Positions 7,679 to 15,004 of a stretch of 15,452 nucleotides of DNA are shown here, piece after piece. The notes under the pieces are model-generated. The model saw only the letters and a program-made list of their open reading frames with translations. It was not told the origin of the DNA and searched no databases. How positions within the stretch are numbered: position 1 is the stretch's first letter; each line of letters starts with the position of its first letter. Source of the DNA: Actinomycetota bacterium (lineage in GTDB: Bacteria > Actinomycetota > Geothermincolia > Fen-727 > JAQURN01); contig JAQURN010000014.1 in the NCBI GenBank assembly GCA_028715585.1, positions 1-15,452 on the forward strand, in the 5' to 3' direction. A program made the translations under genes and the position numbers.

Positions 7679-7790
7679 GACTCTGGCTTGAGAGTTTCAA
7701 AAAAACGCACCTCGGCGGACTCCGTAGCTGGTGCCTTATGGTTGCGCGGGGTAAGAAACCGAGGGAGGAAGAACCAAAAGGGAGGAGTTT
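7679..7790 (+). promoter_or_regulatory. Structured 5' leader of rpsB, candidate autoregulatory region
   Basis: Pairings seen by eye: a 5' hairpin GACTCT-GGCTTG-AGAGTT (7679-7696), a long-range stem CCTCGG (7710-7715) with CCGAGG (7759-7764), and GGACTCC (7717-7723) with GGAGTTT (7784-7790). The last covers most of the rpsB Shine-Dalgarno GGGAGGAG (7780-7787). The last two pairings cross, so they are either alternatives or a pseudoknot. S2 genes in some bacteria are repressed by their own product through the leader; function here is inferred. Confidence 0.45.
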
Positions 7791-8690
7791 ATGGCTGTAG
7801 TAACGATGCAAGAGCTTCTGGAGGCAGGGGTTCACTTCGGACATCAGATTCGCCGGTGGAATCCGAAAATGAGGCCCTATATTTTGACCGAGCGAAGCGA
7901 CATCCACATCATCGATCTCCAGAAGACCCTGATTATGCTTGGCGCCGCTTACAACGCTGTCAGAAATCAGGTGAAGAATGGAGGAACCGTGCTTTTCGTG
8001 GGAACGAAGAAGCAGGTGCAGGGAGCAATCGCGGAGCACGCAACAAGGTGCGGCATGCCTTATGTCAACACTCGGTGGCTGGGTGGGACCTTGACTAATT
8101 TTCACACTATCCACCAGAGAATTCTCCACCTCCAGGAACTCCAAAGGAGAGAGGCAGAAGGTGAGCTTGACCTTCTTCCCAAGAAGGAAGCTCAGCAGAT
8201 TAGACGTTCAATTGAGAAGATGGACCGCAATCTTCACGGTATACTCACACTTCATTCTCTTCCTTCTATGCTTTACGTGGTCGATACAAAGAAGGAAGAA
8301 ATTGCGGTCTTGGAGGCGCGGAAACTTGGGATACCGATAATTGCTATCGTGGACACCAATTGCGATCCGGAGGAGGTTGACTACCCTATTCCCGGAAATG
8401 ACGATGCTATTCGGTCAGCGGAGGTAATTACCCGCGTCATAGCCGATGCTGTTATCGAGGGAAAGCAGATGATGGAAAAAAGGCTCGCCGAGGAGAGAGA
8501 ATCCAAGGCGGCAACCGAAGTCGAAATGCAGGCACAGACGAGGGAAAAGGCTGCTTCTGTTGTTCCTGCCTACAGCGCCTCGCCGGAGGACTTGGACAAC
8601 ACACCTTCTTCGGATGACACAGTTTCCTCCGAGTCAGCGGACAAAGAAAGTGAAGAGGCTTCTTCAGTCGAAGAAGGAGAAGAAAAGTAG
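7791..8690 (+). CDS. rpsB: 30S ribosomal protein S2
   Basis: S2 binds the platform/head junction of the small ribosomal subunit and, in well-studied bacteria, is needed for S1 attachment. The 299-residue product opens with MAVVTMQELLEAGVHFGHQIRRWNPKM and contains the family signatures NTRWLGGTLTNF (93-104) and IPIIAIVDTNCDP with the ending VIADAVIEGKQ at 216-226. The core ends near residue 235. A further ~65 residues form a charged then Ser/Glu/Asp-rich tail ending SSVEEGEEK, longer than in many bacteria though C-terminal S2 extensions do occur. ATG 7791 has a strong GGGAGGAG (7780-7787). It is the first gene of the translation-membrane-isoprenoid transcription unit and is followed by tsf, the classic rpsB-tsf pair. 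Confidence 0.98.
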   Translation: MAVVTMQELLEAGVHFGHQIRRWNPKMRPYILTERSDIHIIDLQKTLIMLGAAYNAVRNQVKNGGTVLFVGTKKQVQGAIAEHATRCGMPYVNTRWLGGTLTNFHTIHQRILHLQELQRREAEGELDLLPKKEAQQIRRSIEKMDRNLHGILTLHSLPSMLYVVDTKKEEIAVLEARKLGIPIIAIVDTNCDPEEVDYPIPGNDDAIRSAEVITRVIADAVIEGKQMMEKRLAEERESKAATEVEMQAQTREKAASVVPAYSASPEDLDNTPSSDDTVSSESADKESEEASSVEEGEEK

Positions 8691-8711
8691 AGGTGAAACA
8701 GTAAGAGTACT

Positions 8712-9350
8712 ATGGCAGAGGAAAAGATAACCGCAAAGCACGTAAAAGAACTGAGAGAAAAAACCGGTGCCCCGATAATGGATTGCAAGCGTGTTCTTGT
8801 TGAAACGGGGGGTGATTTCGACGAGGCGGTTATTCTGCTTCGCAAAGAAGGCATCCTGAAATCCGTGGAAAGGGAACAGAGAGCCGCGAATCAGGGGCTT
8901 GTAGAAGCTTATGTCCATGTTGGAGGGCAGATTGGTTCCATAGTGGAGGTGAACTGCGAGACTGACTTTGTGGCTAGAAACGAGCAATTCAGGGATTTAG
9001 CGCATCAGGTTGCTCTTCAGGTTGTGGCTTGCAATCCGCTTTATCTTGACCCTGAATCTGTCCCTACAGAGGTCTTGGAGAGAGAGAAAGGTGTTTACCG
9101 CTCTCAATGTGAGGCGGAAGGGAAGCCAAAAGAAATATGGGATAATATCATTGAGGGGAAGCTGAAGAAATACTACCAGGAAGTTTGCCTTCTCGAGCAA
9201 CCTTACATAAGGGATCCCTCGATTTCGATTGGCGAGTTGATAACCCAGGCGGCGGTTAGTTTTGGAGAGAAGATAAGAGTTAGAAGATTTTGTCGTTTTC
9301 AAGTTGGAGAAAATGAGAAGGTTGAAAGTGATGGGGAACAATCCGTTTGA
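8712..9350 (+). CDS. tsf: Translation elongation factor Ts, short form
   Basis: EF-Ts is the nucleotide exchange factor that regenerates EF-Tu-GTP. The 212-residue protein has an N-terminal UBA-like domain (KHVKELREKTGAPIMDCKRVLVETGGDFDEAVILLRKEG) and the essential TDFVARN motif (TDFV at 84-87), then one dimerisation-type core ending near GELITQAAVSFGEKIRVRRFCRFQVGE. At about 200 residues it resembles the compact Thermus-like form rather than the 283-residue E. coli protein with its long coiled coil and duplicated subdomain. The segment after the UBA domain (SVEREQRAANQG) departs from the more usual Ala/Lys/Gly-rich pattern. The ATG has only a weak AAGAG four bases upstream and lies 21 bases after rpsB, so translational coupling is likely. 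Its end overlaps the probable pyrH start. Confidence 0.96.
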   Translation: MAEEKITAKHVKELREKTGAPIMDCKRVLVETGGDFDEAVILLRKEGILKSVEREQRAANQGLVEAYVHVGGQIGSIVEVNCETDFVARNEQFRDLAHQVALQVVACNPLYLDPESVPTEVLEREKGVYRSQCEAEGKPKEIWDNIIEGKLKKYYQEVCLLEQPYIRDPSISIGELITQAAVSFGEKIRVRRFCRFQVGENEKVESDGEQSV

Positions 9351-10098
9351 TATGCGTGTGATTTCGAATGGGGAGCAAAAGCCAGTTTTTTCTAGGGTCC
9401 TTGTCAAGCTTTCCGGGGAGGCTTTCATGGATTCCGCGGTGGGATATGGATTGGATGTTCGTACTATTGGTTCGGTCGCAAAACAGGTAGCTGAGGTTCA
9501 CCACATGGGAATCCAGATAGCGTTGACGGTTGGGGGAGGGAACATCTTCAGGGGAGATTCTCCCAGTGCGAGGGGACTCGACAGAGCGACCGCGGATTTC
9601 ATGGGCATGCTTGCCACTGTCATCAACGCCCTTGCTCTTCAAGACGCTCTGGAGAAGCTGGAGGTACCTACTCGTGTTCTCAGTTCTATCACCATGCAGG
9701 AGGTAGCAGAACCTCATATAAGGAGGAGGGCGCTTAGGCATCTGGAGAAAGGAAGGGTGGTGATTTTTGCTGGTGGAACAGGGAATCCCTATTTTACCAC
9801 CGACACCGCGGCTGCCTTGAGGGCGCTTGAAATCGGTGCCGAAGCTATCATGAAGGCAACCAAGGTTGATGGAGTTTACGAGCAAGACCCCCTCACATAC
9901 CCAGAGGCGAAAATGTATGAGTTTCTCTCCTACTTGGATGTTTTGAACAAGGGGCTTCACGTGATGGATGCTACGGCAATAAGTCTTTGCATGGACAACG
10001 CCCTTCCCATTCACGTTTTCAACCTGTTCAAGGAAGGTAATCTTCGTAGAGTATGCCTGGGAGAAAAAGTGGGCACCAGGGTGGAGAGCAATGGCTAA
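9331..10098 (+). CDS. pyrH: Uridylate kinase (UMP kinase)
   Basis: PyrH phosphorylates UMP to UDP with ATP, an essential step in pyrimidine nucleotide synthesis; bacterial forms are hexamers of the amino-acid kinase fold. From ATG 9331 the protein is 255 residues. Visible motifs are LVKLSGEAF (about 24-32), VGGGNIFRG (67-75), ATADFMGMLAT (86-96), AGGTGNPYFTTDTAA (147-161) and KATKVDGVY (175-183). ATG 9331 is preferred because GAGAAGG (9315-9321) lies 9 bases upstream; it overlaps the tsf end by 20 bases. ATG 9352, one base past the tsf stop, would give 248 residues and is a real alternative but lacks a clear ribosome binding site. The rpsB-tsf-pyrH-frr order is widely conserved. Confidence 0.95.
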   Translation: MGNNPFDMRVISNGEQKPVFSRVLVKLSGEAFMDSAVGYGLDVRTIGSVAKQVAEVHHMGIQIALTVGGGNIFRGDSPSARGLDRATADFMGMLATVINALALQDALEKLEVPTRVLSSITMQEVAEPHIRRRALRHLEKGRVVIFAGGTGNPYFTTDTAAALRALEIGAEAIMKATKVDGVYEQDPLTYPEAKMYEFLSYLDVLNKGLHVMDATAISLCMDNALPIHVFNLFKEGNLRRVCLGEKVGTRVESNG

Positions 10099-10119
10099 CA
10101 CCATAGTCGGGAGAAGCTG

Positions 10120-10674
10120 ATGGACGAGATAATGAATGAAGCGGAACGCAAGATGAAAAAAGCGGCAGAGCTCGTCGCCGAGGAGCTGGGTTCTATCAGG
10201 ACTAGCAGAGCTTCGCCAGCTTTGGTGCAAAGGCTGAAAGTGAATTATTACGGCGTGCCGACTCCATTAAACCAGATTGCTTCTGTTTCAGCTCCTGACC
10301 CCCGGTTGTTGGTAATAGACCCTTATGATCCCAACGTAGTGGGGGAAATAGAAAAAGCAATTCTCCAATCCGACTTAGGGTTTGTTCCCTCCATCGACGG
10401 ACAGATAATACGCCTGCCTATACCTGAGCTTACGGAGGAAAGGAGACGCGAACTTCAAAAAGTTGCTAGAGCTCGAGCTGAGAAGGGAAGGGTTGCCGCA
10501 AGGAACGTGAGGCGAGAAGCAATAGACACTCTTCGCAAACAGGAGAAAAGCGGAGAGGCTACTGAGGATGACCTGAGGAGAGGAAAAGAAGAAATACAAA
10601 AGATATTGGAGAAATATGTGGGGGAAATCGACGAACTACTGGAGAGGAAAATCAAAGAATTGATGGAGATTTAG
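10120..10674 (+). CDS. frr: Ribosome recycling factor
   Basis: RRF works with EF-G to split post-termination ribosomes. The 184-residue length matches the family (185 in E. coli). Seen are the start of the three-helix bundle (NEAERKMKKAAELVAEELGSIRTSRASPALV), the beta domain (VNYYGVPTPLNQIASVSAPDPRLLVIDPYD), the hinge region and the long final helices (ELTEERRRELQKVARARAEKGRVAARNVRREA...). ATG 10120 has GGGAG (10109-10113) at 6-base spacing; an in-frame ATG at 10132 is less well placed. It lies 21 bases after pyrH and shares its transcript. Confidence 0.98.
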   Translation: MDEIMNEAERKMKKAAELVAEELGSIRTSRASPALVQRLKVNYYGVPTPLNQIASVSAPDPRLLVIDPYDPNVVGEIEKAILQSDLGFVPSIDGQIIRLPIPELTEERRRELQKVARARAEKGRVAARNVRREAIDTLRKQEKSGEATEDDLRRGKEEIQKILEKYVGEIDELLERKIKELMEI

Positions 10675-10695
10675 CGGTGCGCTAGATATTTTTTT

Positions 10696-10699
10696 GAGG
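10696..10699 (+). promoter_or_regulatory. Ribosome binding site deciding the cdsA start
   Basis: GAGG lies 6 bases before TTG 10706. The longer in-frame TTG at 10694 overlaps this motif and itself lacks a usable upstream site. Confidence 0.55.
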
Positions 10700-10705
10700 T
10701 TTAAC

Positions 10706-11551
10706 TTGGTTGCTAAAAGGGTAATTGGGGCTGTTTTTTTTGTCCTTATTTTTTTGGGGTCGCTGGCTTTGGGCTCCCTTCCTTTCACTCTTGCCATTAC
10801 TTTTGCCGCTGCTGTTGGGGCGATTGAGCTTTTCAGGATTTTTGGAGCGAAGGGTGAGACAGATCCTCTAGCGGTAATCGTTGGTGTCGCGGGCTCGTCC
10901 GCGTATGTCCTTCTCGCGCATTTCGTGGGTATAGAGAGTTTTGGATACGTCACCGCGGCTATTCTTTTTTTCTCCCTTGTGTGGTATTTGGTTATTTCGG
11001 GTCAAGCGAGGCCTACCAGGGGCGCGGCAATGACGATGATTGCCCCCCTGTTTTCAGGATTTTGCTTGAGCCATCTGGTTTTGATGCGGAGCTTGAGCTT
11101 TGAGCCACGTAAGTGGAGCTGGCTTGTGGTTTTTTTCTTTATCGTCATTGTTTGGATATACGACTCGATGGCATGGGCAGTAGGAAGAAAGATTGGGAGC
11201 CATAAGATGGCTCCGGTTATCAGTCCCCAGAAAAGCTGGGAGGGAACTTTGGCAGGCACCGTGGGTGCTTTTGCCACTTCCGTCATCCTTTGGTTGATTA
11301 TCCACGCGTGCTTTGGTCCGGGTGATTTCGAGTGGCTTACTATTTGGGTATCTTTAGCGGTAGCGGCTATAGTCTGCGTTCTTGGTCCTCTTGGAGACCT
11401 TGCTGAGTCGATGATCAAAAGAGATTTTGGGGTCAAGGATGCCGGAAACATAATCCCGGGACATGGTGGAATAATGGACAGGCTTGATTCCACCCTCTTT
11501 TCCGCGCCCGCTGTCTTTTATTACCTCTACTACTTTGTAATTCCCAGGTAG
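10706..11551 (+). CDS. cdsA: Phosphatidate cytidylyltransferase (CDP-diglyceride synthase)
   Basis: CdsA is an integral membrane enzyme that makes CDP-diacylglycerol from phosphatidic acid and CTP, the branch point for phospholipid head groups. From TTG 10706 the protein is 281 residues. About eight hydrophobic segments are visible, beginning with VIGAVFFVLIFLGSLALGSL. The C-terminal family signature is complete: SMIKRDFGVKDAGNIIPGHGG followed by IMDRLDS, containing the Lys-Arg, Lys-Asp and His-Gly-Gly...Asp-Arg residues that hold metal and substrate. The MVAKRVIGAV start fits the family. It lies about 30 bases after frr. Its stop is followed by a 71-base gap with a small hairpin before dxr. 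Confidence 0.95.
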   Translation: MVAKRVIGAVFFVLIFLGSLALGSLPFTLAITFAAAVGAIELFRIFGAKGETDPLAVIVGVAGSSAYVLLAHFVGIESFGYVTAAILFFSLVWYLVISGQARPTRGAAMTMIAPLFSGFCLSHLVLMRSLSFEPRKWSWLVVFFFIVIVWIYDSMAWAVGRKIGSHKMAPVISPQKSWEGTLAGTVGAFATSVILWLIIHACFGPGDFEWLTIWVSLAVAAIVCVLGPLGDLAESMIKRDFGVKDAGNIIPGHGGIMDRLDSTLFSAPAVFYYLYYFVIPR

Positions 11552-11577
11552 GCGATTTTGAATTTCCTCTTTCTTTT

Positions 11578-11603
11578 CGCCGGGATTTTCGGCGCTGGTT
11601 TTT
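11578..11603 (+). terminator. Weak hairpin plus T-run between cdsA and dxr
   Basis: CGCCG and CGGCG (11578-11582, 11590-11594) enclose a 7-base loop GGATTTT. Four bases later comes a run of five T (11599-11603). The stem is short and the T-run is displaced, so at best it is a leaky attenuator or an RNA-stabilising hairpin. Confidence 0.3.
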
Positions 11604-11611
11604 GGATACGA

Positions 11612-11616
11612 AAGGA
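11612..11616 (+). promoter_or_regulatory. Ribosome binding site deciding the dxr start
   Basis: AAGGA ends 6 bases before TTG 11623, whose product begins MKSIAILGSTGSIG as expected for Dxr. The in-frame TTG at 11602 would add seven atypical residues. Confidence 0.6.
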
Positions 11617-11622
11617 AGCTCA

Positions 11623-12783
11623 TTGAAGTCTATTGCTATTTTAGGCTCAACAGGCTCGATAGGCAGACAGGCAATCGAGGTGGTCGAGCATTTGGGCACC
11701 CTTTTCAAGGTCAGAGCTCTTTCCTGCCAGCACAATGAGAAGCTTCTTCTAGAGCAGGCTTTGCGCCTTGGTGTGAAGGAGGTCGCTATAACCTGCGAGC
11801 GGGTTGCCAAGGAAGCTCGCGGTGCGTTTTCGGAGAGGGGAATAAGACTTCACGCTGGGCAGAGCGCTCTTGTCGAGATGATTGGTGAGAGTGCCCCTGA
11901 TGTGGTGCTGAACGCGATTGTTGGCTCTGCCGGCCTTTCCGCGAGCATCGCGGCTTTGGAAAACGGGGCAACCCTTGCTCTCGCGAACAAGGAGAGCCTG
12001 GTTGCCGGCGGAAGTTTAGTTATTTCCAAGTGCAAAGAGAGAAAAGCGAATATAGTTCCAATAGACAGCGAGCACTCCGCCATCTTTCAGTGTCTTCGCG
12101 GGGAGGACAAAGATGGGCTCAAAAGAATCATTCTCACCGCCTCCGGTGGTCCCTTCAGAAACTACTCGCTTGATGATTTAAGGAATGTGAGTGTGGCGGA
12201 CGCCCTCCGACATCCTACCTGGTCTATGGGGAAGAAGGTTACGATTGATTCAGCGACTCTAATGAATAAAGGACTCGAGGTAATCGAGGCACATTATCTT
12301 TTCGAGGTAGGTTACGAATCAATCGATGTTATCGTCCATCCCCAGAGTGTAATTCACTCCATGATTGAGATGGTTGACGGCTCCTTCCTTGCTCAAATGG
12401 GTGCGCCTGACATGAGGACGCCTATCCAGTATGCTCTTACATATCCAAGGAGAGAAACAGGAATTTCCAATCTGCTTTCCCTCGAGGAGTGTGGTGAGTT
12501 GACTTTTGAGAAGGTGGACGTGGAAAGGTTTCCTTGCCTTGCTATCGCTTACAGAGCCGGACGAGCTGGGAAGACTTACGCGGCAGCTATGAACGCGGCA
12601 AACGAAGAAGCGGTCCAGGCGTTCCTAGATAGAAAGATAGGATTTCTCGATATTCCCAGGATTGTAGAAGGTGTATTGGAGAAGCACGTGCCTCTCGAAG
12701 GGAGTACCCTAGATGAAATCCTAGTCGCCGAGGAAGAGGCGAGAAAGCTTTCCCGAGAGGGAATAGCGTCTGCGAGGTTTTAA
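11623..12783 (+). CDS. dxr: 1-deoxy-D-xylulose 5-phosphate reductoisomerase
   Basis: Dxr converts DXP to 2-C-methyl-D-erythritol 4-phosphate with NADPH, the committed step of the MEP isoprenoid pathway and the target of fosmidomycin. The 386-residue protein (TTG start) has the NADPH motif GSTGSIG at 8-14, NKES near 122, the metal/substrate residues D148 and E150 (PIDSEHSAIFQ), the flexible-loop region with HPTWSMG (H198), and E219/E222 (MNKGLEVIEAHYLF). The late signatures MGAPDMRTPIQYAL and NAANEEAV are also present. All catalytic residues are intact. The stop TAA is one base before the rseP GTG, and ispG follows rseP, so two MEP enzymes share this transcript. Confidence 0.97.
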   Translation: MKSIAILGSTGSIGRQAIEVVEHLGTLFKVRALSCQHNEKLLLEQALRLGVKEVAITCERVAKEARGAFSERGIRLHAGQSALVEMIGESAPDVVLNAIVGSAGLSASIAALENGATLALANKESLVAGGSLVISKCKERKANIVPIDSEHSAIFQCLRGEDKDGLKRIILTASGGPFRNYSLDDLRNVSVADALRHPTWSMGKKVTIDSATLMNKGLEVIEAHYLFEVGYESIDVIVHPQSVIHSMIEMVDGSFLAQMGAPDMRTPIQYALTYPRRETGISNLLSLEECGELTFEKVDVERFPCLAIAYRAGRAGKTYAAAMNAANEEAVQAFLDRKIGFLDIPRIVEGVLEKHVPLEGSTLDEILVAEEEARKLSREGIASARF

Positions 12784-12784
12784 A

Positions 12785-13903
12785 GTGGTCGTAGTTTGGG
12801 TAATTGTGGCGATACTCTTCATTGCCTTGATGGTTCTCATCCATGAGGGGGGGCACTTTCTTGCCGCCAGGGCTGTAGGAATCAAGGTGAAGCAGTTTTC
12901 AATCGGGTTCGGTCCCGAGATAGTCGGCTGGGATAGAGGAGAAACCAGGTATTCACTTAAGTGGGTGCTTGCGGGTGGTTCGGTGAAGATTCTTGGCATG
13001 GACCCAGATGAAGAAGTCTCCCCAGAGGACGAACCCTTCAGTTATTACCGAGCTAAGCATTGGAAAAGAGCCGTAGTTGTGCTGGCTGGCTCGGTGAGCC
13101 ATTTGCTCGTTGCCATTCTTCTGTTCTTCTTGTTTTTCTGGCCGGTTGGCTATCCGGTGCTTACCGGGAGAATTGGCAATGTGCAAAAGGAGATTGAAAT
13201 ATCGGAGGGCAAGAAGGTTGAGAGTCCTGCTTATAAAGCCGGTCTCAAGAAATCAGACCTCATCACCCATGTGAACGGGAAACCGGTGAAAAACTGGGGA
13301 GAGCTATCAGAGGAGCTTGGCAAACACCCAAACGAGATGGTTACTCTTACCGTCAAGCGGGGGTCTGAGAGTTTCAAAGTGCAGGCGGAATTGCTGGAGG
13401 TGGAGGGTCGTGGACTTCTGGGGGTGGAAGTGGACATGAACGATACTTATACGGAAAGGGAAAGCCCTAGCAGAGCTTTTATTGACGCCTTCAAAACCAC
13501 TGGCGAAATTTGTGTCTTGCAGGTGAAAGGATTGGGGCAACTTTTCTCTCCTGATACATTGAAGATTTTGATTGGGGCAAAAGAGAGAACGCAAGAAAGT
13601 CCGAGAAGCATAATCGGGGCAGCGCAGATTACTTACCAGGCGGCGAGTGTAAGCCCCTCCGTGTTCATCTTTATTCTTGCTCAGATTTTCTTGTTCCTCG
13701 CCATTTTTAACCTAATCCCCCTGCCGCCCTTTGACGGAGGTCACCTGCTGGTCATAATCATAGAAAAACTGTTTCACAAGGAAATTGACATAAGGAAGCT
13801 CGCCCCCGTGGCTGTGGCCGTTATCGTGATTCTTTCAATCATGGCACTCAGGCTTGCTTTTTTGGACGTTTTCAAGCCGATAAGCAATCCTTTCAAACCT
13901 TAA
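12785..13903 (+). CDS. rseP: RseP/Rip1-type site-2 intramembrane zinc metalloprotease
   Basis: Site-2 proteases cut transmembrane segments, typically of anti-sigma factors or leftover signal peptides, to release signals into the cytoplasm. The 372-residue protein has an N-terminal membrane helix carrying the zinc motif HEGGH (H20, E21, H24). The membrane-associated GFGPEI and AGGSVKILG stretches follow, with a second hydrophobic segment at about 96-122. One PDZ domain lies at about 130-205 (SPAYKAGLKKSDLITHVNGKPV). A third hydrophobic segment is followed by the NLIPLPPFDGGH motif supplying the metal-binding Asp (D317), and then a last helix. A single PDZ is like mycobacterial Rip1 rather than the two of E. 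coli RseP. GTG 12785 has GAGG 7 bases upstream inside the end of dxr, so translation is coupled. The substrate cannot be told from this window. Confidence 0.95.
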   Translation: MVVVWVIVAILFIALMVLIHEGGHFLAARAVGIKVKQFSIGFGPEIVGWDRGETRYSLKWVLAGGSVKILGMDPDEEVSPEDEPFSYYRAKHWKRAVVVLAGSVSHLLVAILLFFLFFWPVGYPVLTGRIGNVQKEIEISEGKKVESPAYKAGLKKSDLITHVNGKPVKNWGELSEELGKHPNEMVTLTVKRGSESFKVQAELLEVEGRGLLGVEVDMNDTYTERESPSRAFIDAFKTTGEICVLQVKGLGQLFSPDTLKILIGAKERTQESPRSIIGAAQITYQAASVSPSVFIFILAQIFLFLAIFNLIPLPPFDGGHLLVIIIEKLFHKEIDIRKLAPVAVAVIVILSIMALRLAFLDVFKPISNPFKP

Positions 13904-13924
13904 TATCTCTTTGGTGATGTTTGC

Positions 13925-15004
13925 GTGATACAAAGAAGAAAAACAAGAAAGGTGATGCTCAGGGATGTTCCGGTAGGCGGTGGCGCTCCCATAACCGTTC
14001 AGTCGATGACGAATACCCCCACTGCCGATCTCGACTCGACGCTTGACCAGGTAAGGCATCTCGTTGCCGCGGGATGCGACATCGTTCGGGTGGCTGTTCC
14101 CGATATGGAAGCGGCAGCGACCTTGAGGCGGATAGTGGAAGGTTGTACTGTTCCGATTGTGGCGGACATCCATTTCGACTGGAAGCTTGCCTTGAAGGCT
14201 ATGGAGGCAGGGGTGGCGGGGATAAGAGTGAACCCCGGAACTATAGGAAGCAAAAAGCACCTCGAAGAGATAGCGAAAGTCGCGTCTCCCACCCAAACGG
14301 TCGTGAGAGTCGGAGTCAACGCGGGCTCGCTGGAGAAGCGCTTCAAGGAAAATAAGGTAAGGGAGAAGGACGCGCTTGTTCAAAGCGCCATTGAGGGTTT
14401 GAAACTGATGGAAGATTTTGGGGTGGAGAAGCTTAAAGTTTCGGTGAAGGCTTCGGGAGTAGAGGAGACCGTGGAAGCCTCTCGTGAGGTTTCCGAAAAG
14501 ACGGATTGGCCAATGCACGTGGGAATTACCGAGGCGGGGACTCTCTGGTCAGGCACCATAAAGAACGCGGTAGGCATAGGCGCTCTGCTTGCCCAAGGAA
14601 TAGGAGATACCATAAGGGTTTCTCTTTCGAGCGACCCCTTAGAGGAGGTACGGGTGGGAAGCAAAATACTCCAGGTACTTGGGCTTGGGAAAGAAGGTCC
14701 GCAGGTAGTGTCCTGTCCTACCTGTGCCAGAACCAGGATTGACGTGATTGAGATAGCCGAACTTGCAGAGAAGGAACTTTCCGGCTATCGCGCTCCCATA
14801 AGGGTGGCGGTGATGGGATGTGAAGTCAACGGACCGGGGGAGGCTAAAAGCTGCGATGTTGGGGTAACGGGAGGCCCTGAACATGGGCTGCTTTTCGTGG
14901 GAGGGAAATTGAAGAAAAAGGTGGAGCTAGATTCCATTGCCGACGAACTTCTTTCTGAGGCGAAAAGGTTGATTAATGAATACGAGGAGGGCAAGGACGC
15001 ATGA
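13925..15004 (+). CDS. ispG: 4-hydroxy-3-methylbut-2-enyl diphosphate synthase (IspG/GcpE)
   Basis: IspG is a [4Fe-4S] enzyme that converts MEcPP to HMBPP, the penultimate MEP pathway step, using a flavodoxin or ferredoxin electron source. The 359-residue protein shows the TIM-barrel part (VGGGAPITVQSMTNTPT, ADIHFDWKLAL, IRVNPGTIGS, VGITEAGT) and a C-terminal iron-sulfur domain. Its cluster ligands C264 and C267 (SCPTCARTRIDV), C299 and E306 (MGCEVNGPGEAK) are all present. It is the short bacterial type without the extra domain of plant/Chlamydia forms. GTG 13925 has GGTGAT (13913-13918) 6 bases upstream. It is 21 bases after rseP and its TGA overlaps the proS ATG as ATGA, showing translational coupling. 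Confidence 0.97.
   Translation: MIQRRKTRKVMLRDVPVGGGAPITVQSMTNTPTADLDSTLDQVRHLVAAGCDIVRVAVPDMEAAATLRRIVEGCTVPIVADIHFDWKLALKAMEAGVAGIRVNPGTIGSKKHLEEIAKVASPTQTVVRVGVNAGSLEKRFKENKVREKDALVQSAIEGLKLMEDFGVEKLKVSVKASGVEETVEASREVSEKTDWPMHVGITEAGTLWSGTIKNAVGIGALLAQGIGDTIRVSLSSDPLEEVRVGSKILQVLGLGKEGPQVVSCPTCARTRIDVIEIAELAEKELSGYRAPIRVAVMGCEVNGPGEAKSCDVGVTGGPEHGLLFVGGKLKKKVELDSIADELLSEAKRLINEYEEGKDA

Noticed and set aside
6788..7790. Search for sigma-28 type promoters (TAAA-N15-GCCGATAA) near the sigma gene
   Set aside because: Only partial GCCGAT matches inside coding sequence, without the upstream half-site.
7688..8098. A 136-codon plus-strand frame starting in the rpsB leader
   Set aside because: It runs out of frame through rpsB, has no convincing ribosome binding site and no motif; treated as a chance frame.
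9280..10230. A 316-codon open frame on the minus strand
   Set aside because: It lies wholly opposite tsf-pyrH-frr, all of which are unmistakable; the translation has no recognisable motif and is explained by codon bias of the sense strand.
13835..14518. A 227-codon open frame on the minus strand
   Set aside because: Antisense to rseP and ispG, no family resemblance, low-plausibility composition.
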